This document shows positions 40,742-49,880 of a stretch of DNA of 64,000 bases, in pieces. How positions within the stretch are numbered: position 1 is the stretch's first letter; each line of letters starts with the position of its first letter. The position numbers and the translations under genes are program-made. This stretch comes from a virus: positions 100,541 to 164,540 of IMG/VR virus record IMGVR_UViG_3300017527_000512; one strand, written 5' to 3'. A model generated the notes under the pieces. The model saw nothing but the letters and a program-made list of their open reading frames with translations. It was not told where the DNA came from and ran no database searches.

Positions 40742-43700
40742 ATGTCAGACTCTCAAGAAGAAATAATCAAAGAAGAAGTTACTCCTCGACCACAGGAAGC
40801 CACTCCTAAAACATTATCAGGAGATCCCTTTGAGGAGGGAGTAAAGACACAAGAGGCTAAGTTTAAGAAACCTCGTAATTTCTCTCCCTTACCAGGGCAA
40901 TCTTGGGAGTCTGATCTATATCCTTATTTTTCAGTAAGAAATACTCCTCTCAGTGTAGAGGAGTCGTTAAAATACTTTCGAGATAACCGTCATAGCTTAG
41001 AATGTTGTCAGCAAGATTTTACTGATTTTTATCAGAATTTCGATAACCCATCTTGGGAAGAAGCTGATTTAAAATTCTTACTTCATTATATGGTTGATTT
41101 CGAGACAAAAGGGATGTCCTCTACAATTAAATCACTATATACTATTATCAGAACTTGGGAACAGACTTCTGGAAAGAAGATATTTCTAGATGTTAGCTTC
41201 TTTCCATGTAAGACCAATGATTATCATAAGATATGCAAGAAAGGAAATATCCGTATGGGATTTGGTCGTATGTCATCCAAACCTATGGAAGATTTCGATG
41301 TTATAGGCTTTAGTCATAGTATTTGTGCTGAAGCATTGAATGTGCCTTTAATATTATGGCACGGTGGTATGAACATTCTTAAAGAAAATAGAATGAAAAC
41401 AAACGAACCATTATTAATCATGGGCGGAGTATCAGCTCAGATGTCAGAATATCTTTATGGAGATATTAAATATAAGAACCCTGAAGGAGTTGAAGAGACT
41501 CATCGAGGGATTATTGATGCGACTTGTATAGGCGACGGGGAAGTTATTTTTCCTGATTTACTTTCAGGGTTATGCGAGAATATCGACAAATGGAAAGTCA
41601 AAGGTGAGGATCATCGATTACATAAGGAAGAGACTTTATTAAATCTATACAAACATTTTCCATTATCTACTGGATATTTTGAAGGAGAGAAGTGGATTGC
41701 GGAGTGGATTGATCATGACAAAGGGATCCAGAAGACTACAAGACTGAATGTTGAGAAATACTCAGAACTTGAGAAATTCTATCCTGACGGAAAGATAAAG
41801 AAATATTTCATCGAGACAGATAATTTCGATGATGTTCCTAATATGGATATGAACGTTTTCCATGCACATTCTCAGTCAGTATCCTCTGATATTATAATAT
41901 CGAAGGCATGTACTCCTGGAGGCAATTGCTCTTTTTGTATTGAGGGATCCTCCTCAGGTAGATGGCGAGAGAAATCTTTAGACAATGTTCTCAAGGCGAT
42001 GGAAAGATCTCACATCCGTACAGCAGCCGATGAAGGGAATGCATTCTCATTTAATTTCAGTTATTATTCTGAATTCCCTGAGTTAATTATGGAGACGGCG
42101 AAGATATATGGATCTGAGACATTTATGTCCCAGAGAACAGATATGATTGCCAGTTACCCTGTTTTAGCTGATTATCAAGGAATATGTGGCTCACGGCAGG
42201 TAACACTTGCACTAGAAGGAGTTAGTGAGCGTATTAGAAATTACTTTAATAAGGTACTGACCTTTGAAGAAATATGTATTGCCACAGAGCATTTCATTAA
42301 GAAGAGATATACGGAGATAAAGTTTTATTGTATTGCTTCGGGTATGGAAACTGCAGAGGATTCAGAAGAATTAGAAAGATTATGTAGGCATATGAATTAC
42401 TGCAAACTTAAATATGGTTCTCCTACAACATTACGTTGGAGTTTCACTACTCTTAATATGTCTCCCTACACGGCTCTTCGTTGGGCTCCTATGACTACTG
42501 TTGAGAGAATGATTCATCAAAAACCTGTTAATTCTCTTGGGGATATATTAGAGATTTTATACCAGCATAACATGAGAGTAAGAACTTCTGGACGATTAGC
42601 TCATTCTTTATTCACTCAGGTTTACACATTTTGTGATAGAAGATTTACGCAAGCATCCATGGAGTTTTTATTTGAGGGATTACGTCATCCAACAGACTGG
42701 GCGTGTAAAGATAAAGAAGCCCCTCTATTCGAGTATCTTGTTCGAAAAGCAGGTATCAATCTAGAAGAGTATGTTAAAGAGAAACCTGAAGATTTCATCT
42801 TTCCAACGGATTACATTGATATTGTTAAAACGAAGAAGTATTTTTATAGAATTTACAAAAATTGTGTAGGTAATGTTTCAACTAATTATTGTCTCCGTAC
42901 TTTAGCAAATCAGAAACCGAATTGTCTTGCTTGTGGTTATTGCAAGGATAAGAAGACGATTAAGAGACAGACTCATAGAAGATTACCTGATATATCAAAG
43001 ATAGATCCGAATGGTTTAATATCTATTATAAGAGATAGAAATAGGGTTAAACATCGTCTTCTTTTCAAAACTCAAATAACTAATCCAGAGTATCGTGTAA
43101 TATCAAGAGTATCTCAGTCAAGAGCTGTAGGAACTTCTTTTTTGCAAGTAATGGAAGGAAAAGAACATGATGGCTATACATTTACTCACAAGGATTTTGT
43201 TAGAGTCTTAGGATCTACAAGAGACAAATGTGAGAGTAGTGGTTTTTTCGATTGGATTTATGGAGAAATGCACTTTGTTATTGAAATGAAAGAGAGAATT
43301 GATCTTGATTGGATTAAATCTTTAATTCCTGAAATGAATAAAGTAATCAATAAGGGATTTATTATAAATGATGTTCGGGATTTCGAGTACGAAAGAATGC
43401 CAAAATCATCTCCTTACTGGTCTCTATACAGAGCGGAGCTTAAAGGTCATTCTAATACGGCTGATTTCTTCGATAGTATGTCCAATCTAGAGAAGTCAAT
43501 TAAGCTCAAGAAAAAGAAGGAAGTAACAAGATCCAAGATGCAAGTATTTGAATACGACGCAGATTGGGAACCTAAACTTGTAGTTCCCGCATGGGGGAAG
43601 AACAGACAAGGTGAGGATGCTTTATTTCTTTATTTTCAAATCCCAACTTCTGTTAATCCTTATCTTTTCTTAGAAGCTATAGGTCTTAAAGGAAAGTCTC

Positions 43701-43867
43701 TTTATAAGAATATTATTCTTTGTATGGGGGAATTTCTGGAAGAATCAATCTTAACAGGGAAAGAAACAGATTACTGTGATGTCTGCTCTAAACCGGTAGA
43801 GCAGACATCTTTCTCAAGAAAGCCTGTAGGAAGAAAATGTCTTTACCATCAGATAAAGGATGATTAA
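40742..43867 (+). CDS. giant radical-SAM protein
   Basis: 1041 residues. A 370-residue N-terminal part has a Rossmann/B12-binding-like pattern (FDVIGFSHS, LLIMGGVSAQ, IGDGEVIFPDL). ACTPGGNCSFCIEGSSSGRWR is a C-x5-C-x2-C cluster that would ligate the 4Fe-4S centre of radical SAM enzymes, followed by barrel-like strands (VTLALEGVSERIR, IKFYCIASG). A further cysteine set, CLACGYC, lies near residue 727, a DUF2344-like segment follows, and the end has CDVC with C-x-x-H. These features recall YgiQ-like and B12-radical-SAM proteins that modify tRNA or proteins. Substrate unknown. A 13-bp perfect hairpin lies near its 3' end. Confidence 0.75.
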   Translation: MSDSQEEIIKEEVTPRPQEATPKTLSGDPFEEGVKTQEAKFKKPRNFSPLPGQSWESDLYPYFSVRNTPLSVEESLKYFRDNRHSLECCQQDFTDFYQNFDNPSWEEADLKFLLHYMVDFETKGMSSTIKSLYTIIRTWEQTSGKKIFLDVSFFPCKTNDYHKICKKGNIRMGFGRMSSKPMEDFDVIGFSHSICAEALNVPLILWHGGMNILKENRMKTNEPLLIMGGVSAQMSEYLYGDIKYKNPEGVEETHRGIIDATCIGDGEVIFPDLLSGLCENIDKWKVKGEDHRLHKEETLLNLYKHFPLSTGYFEGEKWIAEWIDHDKGIQKTTRLNVEKYSELEKFYPDGKIKKYFIETDNFDDVPNMDMNVFHAHSQSVSSDIIISKACTPGGNCSFCIEGSSSGRWREKSLDNVLKAMERSHIRTAADEGNAFSFNFSYYSEFPELIMETAKIYGSETFMSQRTDMIASYPVLADYQGICGSRQVTLALEGVSERIRNYFNKVLTFEEICIATEHFIKKRYTEIKFYCIASGMETAEDSEELERLCRHMNYCKLKYGSPTTLRWSFTTLNMSPYTALRWAPMTTVERMIHQKPVNSLGDILEILYQHNMRVRTSGRLAHSLFTQVYTFCDRRFTQASMEFLFEGLRHPTDWACKDKEAPLFEYLVRKAGINLEEYVKEKPEDFIFPTDYIDIVKTKKYFYRIYKNCVGNVSTNYCLRTLANQKPNCLACGYCKDKKTIKRQTHRRLPDISKIDPNGLISIIRDRNRVKHRLLFKTQITNPEYRVISRVSQSRAVGTSFLQVMEGKEHDGYTFTHKDFVRVLGSTRDKCESSGFFDWIYGEMHFVIEMKERIDLDWIKSLIPEMNKVINKGFIINDVRDFEYERMPKSSPYWSLYRAELKGHSNTADFFDSMSNLEKSIKLKKKKEVTRSKMQVFEYDADWEPKLVVPAWGKNRQGEDALFLYFQIPTSVNPYLFLEAIGLKGKSLYKNIILCMGEFLEESILTGKETDYCDVCSKPVEQTSFSRKPVGRKCLYHQIKDD
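43778..43809 (+). repeat. 13-bp perfect stem-loop near the end of the radical-SAM gene
   Basis: 43778-43790 pairs exactly with 43797-43809 around AACCGG, followed by TTTCTC, within the codons for the last zinc-binding motif. Confidence 0.65.
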
Positions 43868-43876
43868 GGTTTTCTT

Positions 43877-44050
43877 ATGAAAAGAGATTGGCCCATTAAA
43901 GAGGTTATAGACAAGAACGGGCAGATTCGTAGAGTACGAGTTCATCCTGATAATAAATTGGAGGAAAAAGAATTTCAGGAGAATCTTAAGAGCTCCTCTA
44001 CTGCAGTACCAGAGGGAGACTCTTCTAAAGCATCTAAACAGATGTTTTAA
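43877..44050 (+). CDS. 57-residue basic/acidic protein
   Basis: Small protein starting MKRDWPIKEVIDKNGQIRRV, with charged N-terminal half and a Ser/Lys tail ending QMF. Starts 9 nt after the radical-SAM gene and ends inside the next promoter-like motif. Unrecognised; could be a partner or substrate of the radical-SAM protein, which is speculation from position. Confidence 0.5.
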   Translation: MKRDWPIKEVIDKNGQIRRVRVHPDNKLEEKEFQENLKSSSTAVPEGDSSKASKQMF

Positions 44051-44073
44051 TTAATAATTTTAATTTATATATT
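44043..44073 (+). promoter_or_regulatory. bipartite promoter-like motif
   Basis: TGTTTTAA (44043-44050), exactly 13 nt, TTTATATATT (44064-44073), 38 nt before the gene at 44112. The first box overlaps the preceding stop codon. Confidence 0.6.
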
Positions 44074-44111
44074 AATGAGTGGAATATTATAACTCATATT
44101 TGGAGATAATT

Positions 44112-45215
44112 ATGTTAGATTTAATTTGTAGGGATAAAGAATCATTTAACACTTTTAAAGCTTCTTTTATAGAAGGCACATATTCATCATTTAATTTGAG
44201 GAATGCTAAACTGATCCCGAGTGAGGGCTCAGTATTTCCTAGTCTTGTGGTAGGTGATGCATCCTACGAGATTTCATCAAAAGCAGCTTTTAGTAGTTTA
44301 CTTAAGACCGCATGTCTTTCAAATAGTATTTTAAAAGCAGATGAAATAATTCCTGAGGGTTCAGTAAACATTTATAACGCTGTTGCAGATGTTTTTAATC
44401 AGGCAGACCAGGATTTAGTGATCAATTTTAAATTCGGAATAGACTTAACAGCTTTAGGATTTTGGGCTGAACATGTAACAGCAATGATGATTCATAATTC
44501 CTTTGAGAAGATCCAACCAATGCTTGATAGATGCTCAGATTTTAGAGCATATCTTTCTGATGAAGCAGTAAGATATGTTTTCTTATTCAGTGATACAGAT
44601 AGCGAACTAGACATTGGCGGCTCTTATCGCATGGGTTTCTCTTTTGATTTCTCGAGTGTTGCATTTTCCCCTATGGCTTTAAGACCTTATTTCTTTAACA
44701 ATGACTTAAATCTTGGATTTGAATCCCCTGCTAAGTTAGAGAAGACAGCAACACCAAGTAAAATATTTGGTATAATGAATCATTATTCCGAAAATCCAAT
44801 GCAATTATTCGATCAATTTAATGTTCAGTTATTTGAGCTTATCAAGTCTCACAAAGATTTTACCATTTCTTACAAAGATGTTGAAGGAGGTTACTATGGT
44901 CTACGTTCTATAGATGGGACTTTAGCAGAAAATCTTTTAGAAGACTTCAACTTTTCCAGATATCTTGCAGAAAGAAATATGCCTTTTCCTTGTAGAAAGT
45001 CGTCATTTTGGAAATTAACATTTGATGTAGAGATTCCATCTTATGATTTTTATGAGAAATACTTATCATATAGTTCTCGTGTTGGAGATACTGTCGAATT
45101 GAATCTTAAAATTCAAAAGAAGGTAGGGACGTTTTTCTTTACTCCACCAATTTATTCACAGAAGTTCGAACCAGTGACAGTATCTGTTGTTGAAGAGGAA
45201 GAAGCAGATGAATAA
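44112..45215 (+). CDS. hypothetical protein
   Basis: 367 residues, unrecognised, with alternating alpha/beta character and an acidic C-terminal tip (VVEEEEADE) like that of clamp- or SSB-interacting proteins. ATG 44112 follows TTTGGAGAT; an earlier ATG at 44079 lies within the promoter region. Overlaps the next gene by 8 nt and sits in the replication block. Confidence 0.55.
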   Translation: MLDLICRDKESFNTFKASFIEGTYSSFNLRNAKLIPSEGSVFPSLVVGDASYEISSKAAFSSLLKTACLSNSILKADEIIPEGSVNIYNAVADVFNQADQDLVINFKFGIDLTALGFWAEHVTAMMIHNSFEKIQPMLDRCSDFRAYLSDEAVRYVFLFSDTDSELDIGGSYRMGFSFDFSSVAFSPMALRPYFFNNDLNLGFESPAKLEKTATPSKIFGIMNHYSENPMQLFDQFNVQLFELIKSHKDFTISYKDVEGGYYGLRSIDGTLAENLLEDFNFSRYLAERNMPFPCRKSSFWKLTFDVEIPSYDFYEKYLSYSSRVGDTVELNLKIQKKVGTFFFTPPIYSQKFEPVTVSVVEEEEADE

Positions 45216-46101
45216 AGTTTTATGTCTCTATCATGGGGACTTTGATGGATGGGCTTCAGCAGCGATAGTAAAGAACTTTTATAAAGTTTGTTATCCGAAA
45301 TATGATTTTATATTTGAAGAAATGTCTTATGGAAAAAAGATTCCGTTTAACCTCATAGACAAAGATACTGCCGTTTATATGGTAGACTTTAGCCCCGAGA
45401 ACCAGGAACTACTAGATAAATTAGTGAGCTATTCACCGTATTTCTTCTTAATAGATCATCATAAGACAGTAGGAGAGAAGCTAGACTTAACAGGTATTGC
45501 AGGGTCATATAACACTACAAAAGCAGCATGTCAATTGACGTGGGAATTCTTTTATCCAGAAGTATCTATTCCTATAGGACTTCAGTTTTTCGCAGATTTT
45601 GATATCTGGAAGAAGAGGAGTGAAGATTATTGGGAGAATTTCGTAATTCCTTTTCAGTATGGTTCAGAGATCTTAGTTACTTCTGCTAAAGATCCTCAGA
45701 TGTGGGAAATATTATCTCAGCAAGATTTAATAGACAAGACCTTGGCACAAGGCAGAATAATCCAATCTTATTTAAAGAATAATAACAAAAGAGCTATGAA
45801 AGCAAGTTTTGATGTAACATTGGACGGTTTAAAACTTCTTGCGTGTTGTGGTGTCTTAGGTTCTACCGCATTTGAATCTAAGTGGGATCCGAAGAAGTAT
45901 GACGGCATGCTTGCATATTTTCATAAAAGAGATAAGTTTAAATGTTCTATGTACACTGATAAAGACATTGATCTTTCAGTTACAGCAAAGAAATATGATG
46001 GTGGGGGTCATGCTAAAGCCTGTGGCTTTATTGTTAAGCATGATCAGATTCCTTGGAAAGTATTATCTAAACCTAAAGTTTCTCTAACAAAGAGGATTTA
46101 A
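45208..46101 (+). CDS. DHH-family phosphoesterase
   Basis: 297 residues. CLYHGDFDGWASAAI is motif I (H-x-D-x-D-G), VYMVDFSPE motif II, FLIDHHKT motif III (DHH) and QFFADFDIW motif IV, with DGGGHAKACGF the C-terminal G-G-G-H-x-x-A-x-G DHHA1 motif. RecJ/GdpP-type superfamily; close in layout to small nanoRNA or cyclic-dinucleotide phosphodiesterases. Start ATG 45208 overlaps the preceding stop. Confidence 0.85.
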   Translation: MNKVLCLYHGDFDGWASAAIVKNFYKVCYPKYDFIFEEMSYGKKIPFNLIDKDTAVYMVDFSPENQELLDKLVSYSPYFFLIDHHKTVGEKLDLTGIAGSYNTTKAACQLTWEFFYPEVSIPIGLQFFADFDIWKKRSEDYWENFVIPFQYGSEILVTSAKDPQMWEILSQQDLIDKTLAQGRIIQSYLKNNNKRAMKASFDVTLDGLKLLACCGVLGSTAFESKWDPKKYDGMLAYFHKRDKFKCSMYTDKDIDLSVTAKKYDGGGHAKACGFIVKHDQIPWKVLSKPKVSLTKRI

Positions 46102-46103
46102 AT

Positions 46104-47090
46104 ATGTTTAAATTATCTAGAGAATTTTGGTTACATCTGTCTCTTCGAGTTTTATTTTACTCTGTAGTACTTCTATATCTTTTTTATTTCTTAGTACCTT
46201 CTAAAGATACAAAGACTGTTAACGTTAATACTAGTTCAGAACCCTCTACATATCTATTTATGGGAATAGATGATAAAGCATCTAATTGTGTTCGTGGCCG
46301 GAATGATGTGACGATGTTAATCTTAGACTATTCAAATCATATTCATGTTATCGGATTTCCTAGAGAAACTCTAATAGACATCCCAACAAAAGGATATTAC
46401 CGAATCAATGGTTTATACCCTTTCCTTACTGCATTTGGAGCAGTAAGAGCGTTAGAACATATATTCAATATTAATATAGATAATTTCTACGCTGTAGATC
46501 TTTCTGGATTTAGAGATATTGTCAAATCACTTCCATTTATTAATAAGAATTCTAAAGATGAATCCTGGATAAGACATCGTAAAACTATTAAGATGGAGAT
46601 TGGACGTCAATTTAGAGTACAGTCATATTTACAGAGATCACTAAGAATAATGAAGAAACTACCTTTATCCAAGTCTTTATTATCTCTTATTCTTAGCAAA
46701 TCAATTGCCACAGATATTAAGAATTCCGAAGAAGTTACTCCTTTAATCTCTTCATTTAAGAATAAGAAAGTTGTATGGTCTATTTATCCAGGGAAGTATG
46801 AGAGAATAAGATCTTCCTATTCATTTTTTCATCATAGGGAGTTATGGGTTTATCAGATAGCTCCAGAGAATTTTAATATTGTTGCTACTAATCTTTGTAA
46901 TGATACAAACCCTTACAAATTTAATAATACTAATATTAACACCTCAAGAGAAGTAAAGAGTGATTTATTTCGTATTAATTGGGCTCAGAAGAAATTTAAA
47001 GAGTATTCCTCAAAAGGTATAATTAACATATCATCTGAGTATAAAGCTAAGACTAATAAGAGAGGTTTAGTTACTTACTTATTAAAGTAA
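46104..47090 (+). CDS. LytR-CpsA-Psr (LCP) family protein
   Basis: 328 residues. One N-terminal membrane span (about residues 11-30), then YLFMGIDDKAS, CVRGRNDVTMLILDYS, VIGFPRETLIDIP, YRINGLYPFLTAFGAVRAL and FYAVDLSGFRDIV, the ordered motifs of LCP proteins including the two key arginines. LCP enzymes transfer polymers from lipid carriers to peptidoglycan outside the membrane. A copy in a phage is unusual and suggests remodelling of the host surface. Starts 2 nt after the DHH gene. Confidence 0.8.
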   Translation: MFKLSREFWLHLSLRVLFYSVVLLYLFYFLVPSKDTKTVNVNTSSEPSTYLFMGIDDKASNCVRGRNDVTMLILDYSNHIHVIGFPRETLIDIPTKGYYRINGLYPFLTAFGAVRALEHIFNINIDNFYAVDLSGFRDIVKSLPFINKNSKDESWIRHRKTIKMEIGRQFRVQSYLQRSLRIMKKLPLSKSLLSLILSKSIATDIKNSEEVTPLISSFKNKKVVWSIYPGKYERIRSSYSFFHHRELWVYQIAPENFNIVATNLCNDTNPYKFNNTNINTSREVKSDLFRINWAQKKFKEYSSKGIINISSEYKAKTNKRGLVTYLLK

Positions 47091-47100
47091 GGAATTATCT

Positions 47101-47322
47101 ATGGTCATATCATCAGAAGGACATAAAAGAATAATTAAATTAATCAAGTAATTTAACCACATTATTCAAGAGGAAGACATAACTCAGTATGAGCTTTGTT
47201 ATGTCTTATACGCTCTGTTCTCTACAATAAAGATTAAGTATTTAAATCTCTTATTCACTTGGGCTAACGAGCTTTTTATGAGGCATGATCTTAAACAGGT
47301 TAAAGAGATTCTTGATGAGTGA
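47101..47322 (+). pseudogene. small gene with in-frame TAA
   Basis: ATG 47101, MVISSEGHKRIIKLIK, TAA at 47149, then FNHIIQEEDITQYELCYVLY and onward in the same frame to TGA 47320. The part after the stop is a good helical protein sequence. The downstream gene starts within its last codons, so the frame was probably translated. Single nonsense change or error. Confidence 0.45.
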
Positions 47323-47485
47323 TTTAACTAATGAGTCTCTTGTAAATCAACTCGAAGAACTTCTTCGCGATAAATATGATTTAATAGAATTTATCAACAT
47401 GAAACTGATGCGTTATTGTCCTAAAGATATTCAAAGCGATTGGGATATTCTCAAGAGACAAATTAACAGGGTACGGGAGAACTGA
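47315..47485 (+). CDS. small helical protein
   Basis: 56 residues from ATG 47315 (overlapping the previous frame). Acidic then basic helix; its last ten codons lie inside copy D of the dispersed element, which therefore encodes part of the C-terminus (INRVREN). Unrecognised. Confidence 0.45.
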   Translation: MSDLTNESLVNQLEELLRDKYDLIEFINMKLMRYCPKDIQSDWDILKRQINRVREN

Positions 47486-47526
47486 CAGTAGGAGAAATTC
47501 CATGTTATCTTCTCTAACCCATTAAA
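47461..47526 (+). repeat. dispersed intergenic element, copy D
   Basis: ATTAACAGGGTACGGG, AGAACTGACAGTAGGAGAA, ending TTCTCTAACCCATTAAA. GGGT/ACCC and GGAGAA/TTCTCT can form two nested stems. It starts inside the end of a gene and is followed directly by TTTATATATAAATA and the helicase gene. Confidence 0.8.
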
Positions 47527-47540
47527 TTTATATATAAATA
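47527..47540 (+). promoter_or_regulatory. promoter-like AT box after element D
   Basis: TTTATATATAAATA, 20 nt before the helicase start, contains TATAAATA, the T4 late-promoter core. A TGTTATCT lies 16 nt upstream, inside the element. Confidence 0.45.
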
Positions 47541-47560
47541 ACCGTGTAAAAGGAATTATT

Positions 47561-48976
47561 TTGACTCGAGATCCACGTAAAAATTATTTAGCTCCTATCC
47601 CTGATGATGTATTATCTCATTTTAAGGGAGATATGTCATTTTACGATCATCAGAAGATGTCTTTCCATTTCTCCTCTCAAAGAAACCATTCAGCATTATT
47701 CCTGCATCCAGGTCTAGGGAAATCTCTTGTAATTCTCTCCTTATTCTTAGATAGACTTTCAAAGAGAGAAGCTAGAAATATATTAATAGTAGTTCCAAAG
47801 TCCTTAATGATAAACTTTAAGAATGAGATTAAGAAGTTTTGTCCTAAATTATCTGTTTTAGTGATTATGGGAAATAGGGAGAGAAAGACTAGATTAATAT
47901 CATCAAATAGGTATAAGGTAAACATAATTAACTATGAGGCATTTATAAACCTTTGGAGAGTCATCCGTAGAAAGAAATATTCGATGGCAGCTTTCGATGA
48001 GTCGACTAAATTTAAGTATCATACAACATCCATCTTCAAATCTTTATATAAAGGAACAGAACTTATTCCTATCAAAGTAATTTCTACAGGAACTCCTTAC
48101 GTCAGTGATACTTTAAACATTCGTAACCAATTTTATATAATGAAAGGTTCTTGTGCCTTTGAGTGTGGCTCTATAAGGGAATTCTCCCGTGACTTTAGAT
48201 ATGATCATTATGCAGTGAAGAAAGTTGTAGACCGGTATGCAATAACATTTACAAAGGATGAGTGCCTGGATCTTCCACCAAAGAACTTCATAAAGATCGA
48301 TTGTCAGCAAAATGATGAAGAATACTCAGTATACCGTTCAATATTAAATGACTTCAAGATTTGGATAGATCAGTTTGAAGGGAAATACATCCCAATAAAA
48401 CACTTATTGGCTCAGATAACTAGATTAAGACAGGTTTGTATAGGTAAATTCACGAAGCAATCATCAAAGAGAGATATGTTTCGGGATATCATGGAAGATT
48501 TTGGAGATAACCAGCTTATAGTATGGTGCGAGTGGACTCATGAATTCAATCAGGTAAAAGAAGTATTATCCGAGATGGGAATTTCATTTACATTCCTTAA
48601 AGGAAATATGAGATCTGCAGATTTCGAATCAAATAAAGAGAGTTTCATAAAAGGGGATAAGCAGGTTTTAGTAGCGATAATGAGCTGCTTAACTCATGGT
48701 CACACATTTGTCAATTGCAGCAGAGCGTTATATTACACGCCTCCACTATCCAACGAAAAGTATATTCAGTCTCAAGATAGAATATCTCGTATAGGACAGA
48801 CATTGAAACAGTTTTACTACACATTACTCTCAGTTTATCCCGATAATTCAAATGAATTAAACACTGTGGAGGCATGGATATACAAGAGACTTTTAGAGAA
48901 TCAAGAAACATTAGACTTCTACATGGGAGAGGATTCTTTCATTGCGAAGTCTCATTTAAACGAGTTATTTGAGTAG
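47561..48976 (+). CDS. SNF2/UvsW-like helicase
   Basis: 471 residues starting at TTG 47561 with AAAAGGAATT upstream. ALFLHPGLGKSLVIL is motif I, LIVVPKSLMINF motif Ia, AAFDESTKFK motif II (DES-type), VISTGTPYV motif III and SQDRISRIGQT motif VI. Typical of SNF2-family ATPases; in T4 the related UvsW moves branches and unwinds R-loops. Shorter than cellular SNF2 proteins, as in other phages. Element D and a promoter-like box lie just upstream. Confidence 0.85.
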   Translation: MTRDPRKNYLAPIPDDVLSHFKGDMSFYDHQKMSFHFSSQRNHSALFLHPGLGKSLVILSLFLDRLSKREARNILIVVPKSLMINFKNEIKKFCPKLSVLVIMGNRERKTRLISSNRYKVNIINYEAFINLWRVIRRKKYSMAAFDESTKFKYHTTSIFKSLYKGTELIPIKVISTGTPYVSDTLNIRNQFYIMKGSCAFECGSIREFSRDFRYDHYAVKKVVDRYAITFTKDECLDLPPKNFIKIDCQQNDEEYSVYRSILNDFKIWIDQFEGKYIPIKHLLAQITRLRQVCIGKFTKQSSKRDMFRDIMEDFGDNQLIVWCEWTHEFNQVKEVLSEMGISFTFLKGNMRSADFESNKESFIKGDKQVLVAIMSCLTHGHTFVNCSRALYYTPPLSNEKYIQSQDRISRIGQTLKQFYYTLLSVYPDNSNELNTVEAWIYKRLLENQETLDFYMGEDSFIAKSHLNELFE

Positions 48977-49020
48977 TTGATAACAATTTATTATGTAAGT
49001 TAGATTTAAGGAATAACATT

Positions 49021-49509
49021 ATGAAAGCAAAAGCATTTAAAGCACCAGAAGAATTTAACTCCTCGGGATTAGAGAAAGAGAAATTTCTGGTAAGGGGTAG
49101 ATGGTTTCGTGTATCAAGAAAAACAGGAAGATCTTTTCCTGTTTCATATAGAGACGTTCCATCAGACGTCATGTCCGAAGCATCTTCTCAGTTAAAGAAA
49201 GACTTTCAAGAGACTAATGGTTTGCTAAATTATGCATCAGAGAAATATGACAGCACAGTTTTCAAACATGCTAAGAAAGCATATGCGAGTGGGTTACGTT
49301 CTTCAGCTTTTGCTATTACGGTTTATTACATTCCAGGAGAGACTGACAAGGAGAACATGGAAATTGTTTCAACCATCTCAGATTATTTCAACGGACAATT
49401 ATCAGACGGTTGGGGAGAAGGATTCGAGCAACAGTATTGGAAATCCTCTTCTAACGGATCTGAGTATCATTATTCGCCATGGACACGTGATGCTGGAGGA
49501 ATTCAATAA
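49021..49509 (+). CDS. hypothetical protein
   Basis: 162 residues. A basic N-terminal segment (FLVRGRWFRVSRKTGRSFP) followed by an alpha/beta domain that contains LSDGWGEGFEQ, a motif I associate with uncharacterised phage proteins. No function can be assigned. Confidence 0.5.
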   Translation: MKAKAFKAPEEFNSSGLEKEKFLVRGRWFRVSRKTGRSFPVSYRDVPSDVMSEASSQLKKDFQETNGLLNYASEKYDSTVFKHAKKAYASGLRSSAFAITVYYIPGETDKENMEIVSTISDYFNGQLSDGWGEGFEQQYWKSSSNGSEYHYSPWTRDAGGIQ

Positions 49510-49511
49510 TC

Positions 49512-49880
49512 ATGAATTATATTAAATTCGAGGCAGACTCTGACTGGGTCAATCATCATTTCCAAACGTTAGAACTATTCGGCAATCTTCGTGATTCTGA
49601 GGAAGAAGGGGCTTATGTATTAGAAGTTTCAGAACCATATTTATATGCTAAGGCACTGAAGTTACTAAAGAGTACTTCTAAAGTATCATTAACTTCAGAT
49701 TCTTTTATAGCGTCTGACTGTCATTGTTGTGACAACTGCTCTTTCTTTATTTCAGCAAAATGTGCGGTTTACTCCTCTGCAGTTTCATTCCATTCTATAA
49801 AAGAAGTTAAGTCATGGATTGCTAACTCAGAGAATCCTAATACATGTTCAGTATTCAAAGAATATCAGGATCTTATTTAA
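49512..49880 (+). CDS. hypothetical protein with CHCC cluster
   Basis: 122 residues, acidic; SDCHCCDNCSFF near residue 73 and CAVY, CSV later could bind metal. Stop overlaps the ATG of the next gene. Unrecognised. Confidence 0.5.
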   Translation: MNYIKFEADSDWVNHHFQTLELFGNLRDSEEEGAYVLEVSEPYLYAKALKLLKSTSKVSLTSDSFIASDCHCCDNCSFFISAKCAVYSSAVSFHSIKEVKSWIANSENPNTCSVFKEYQDLI

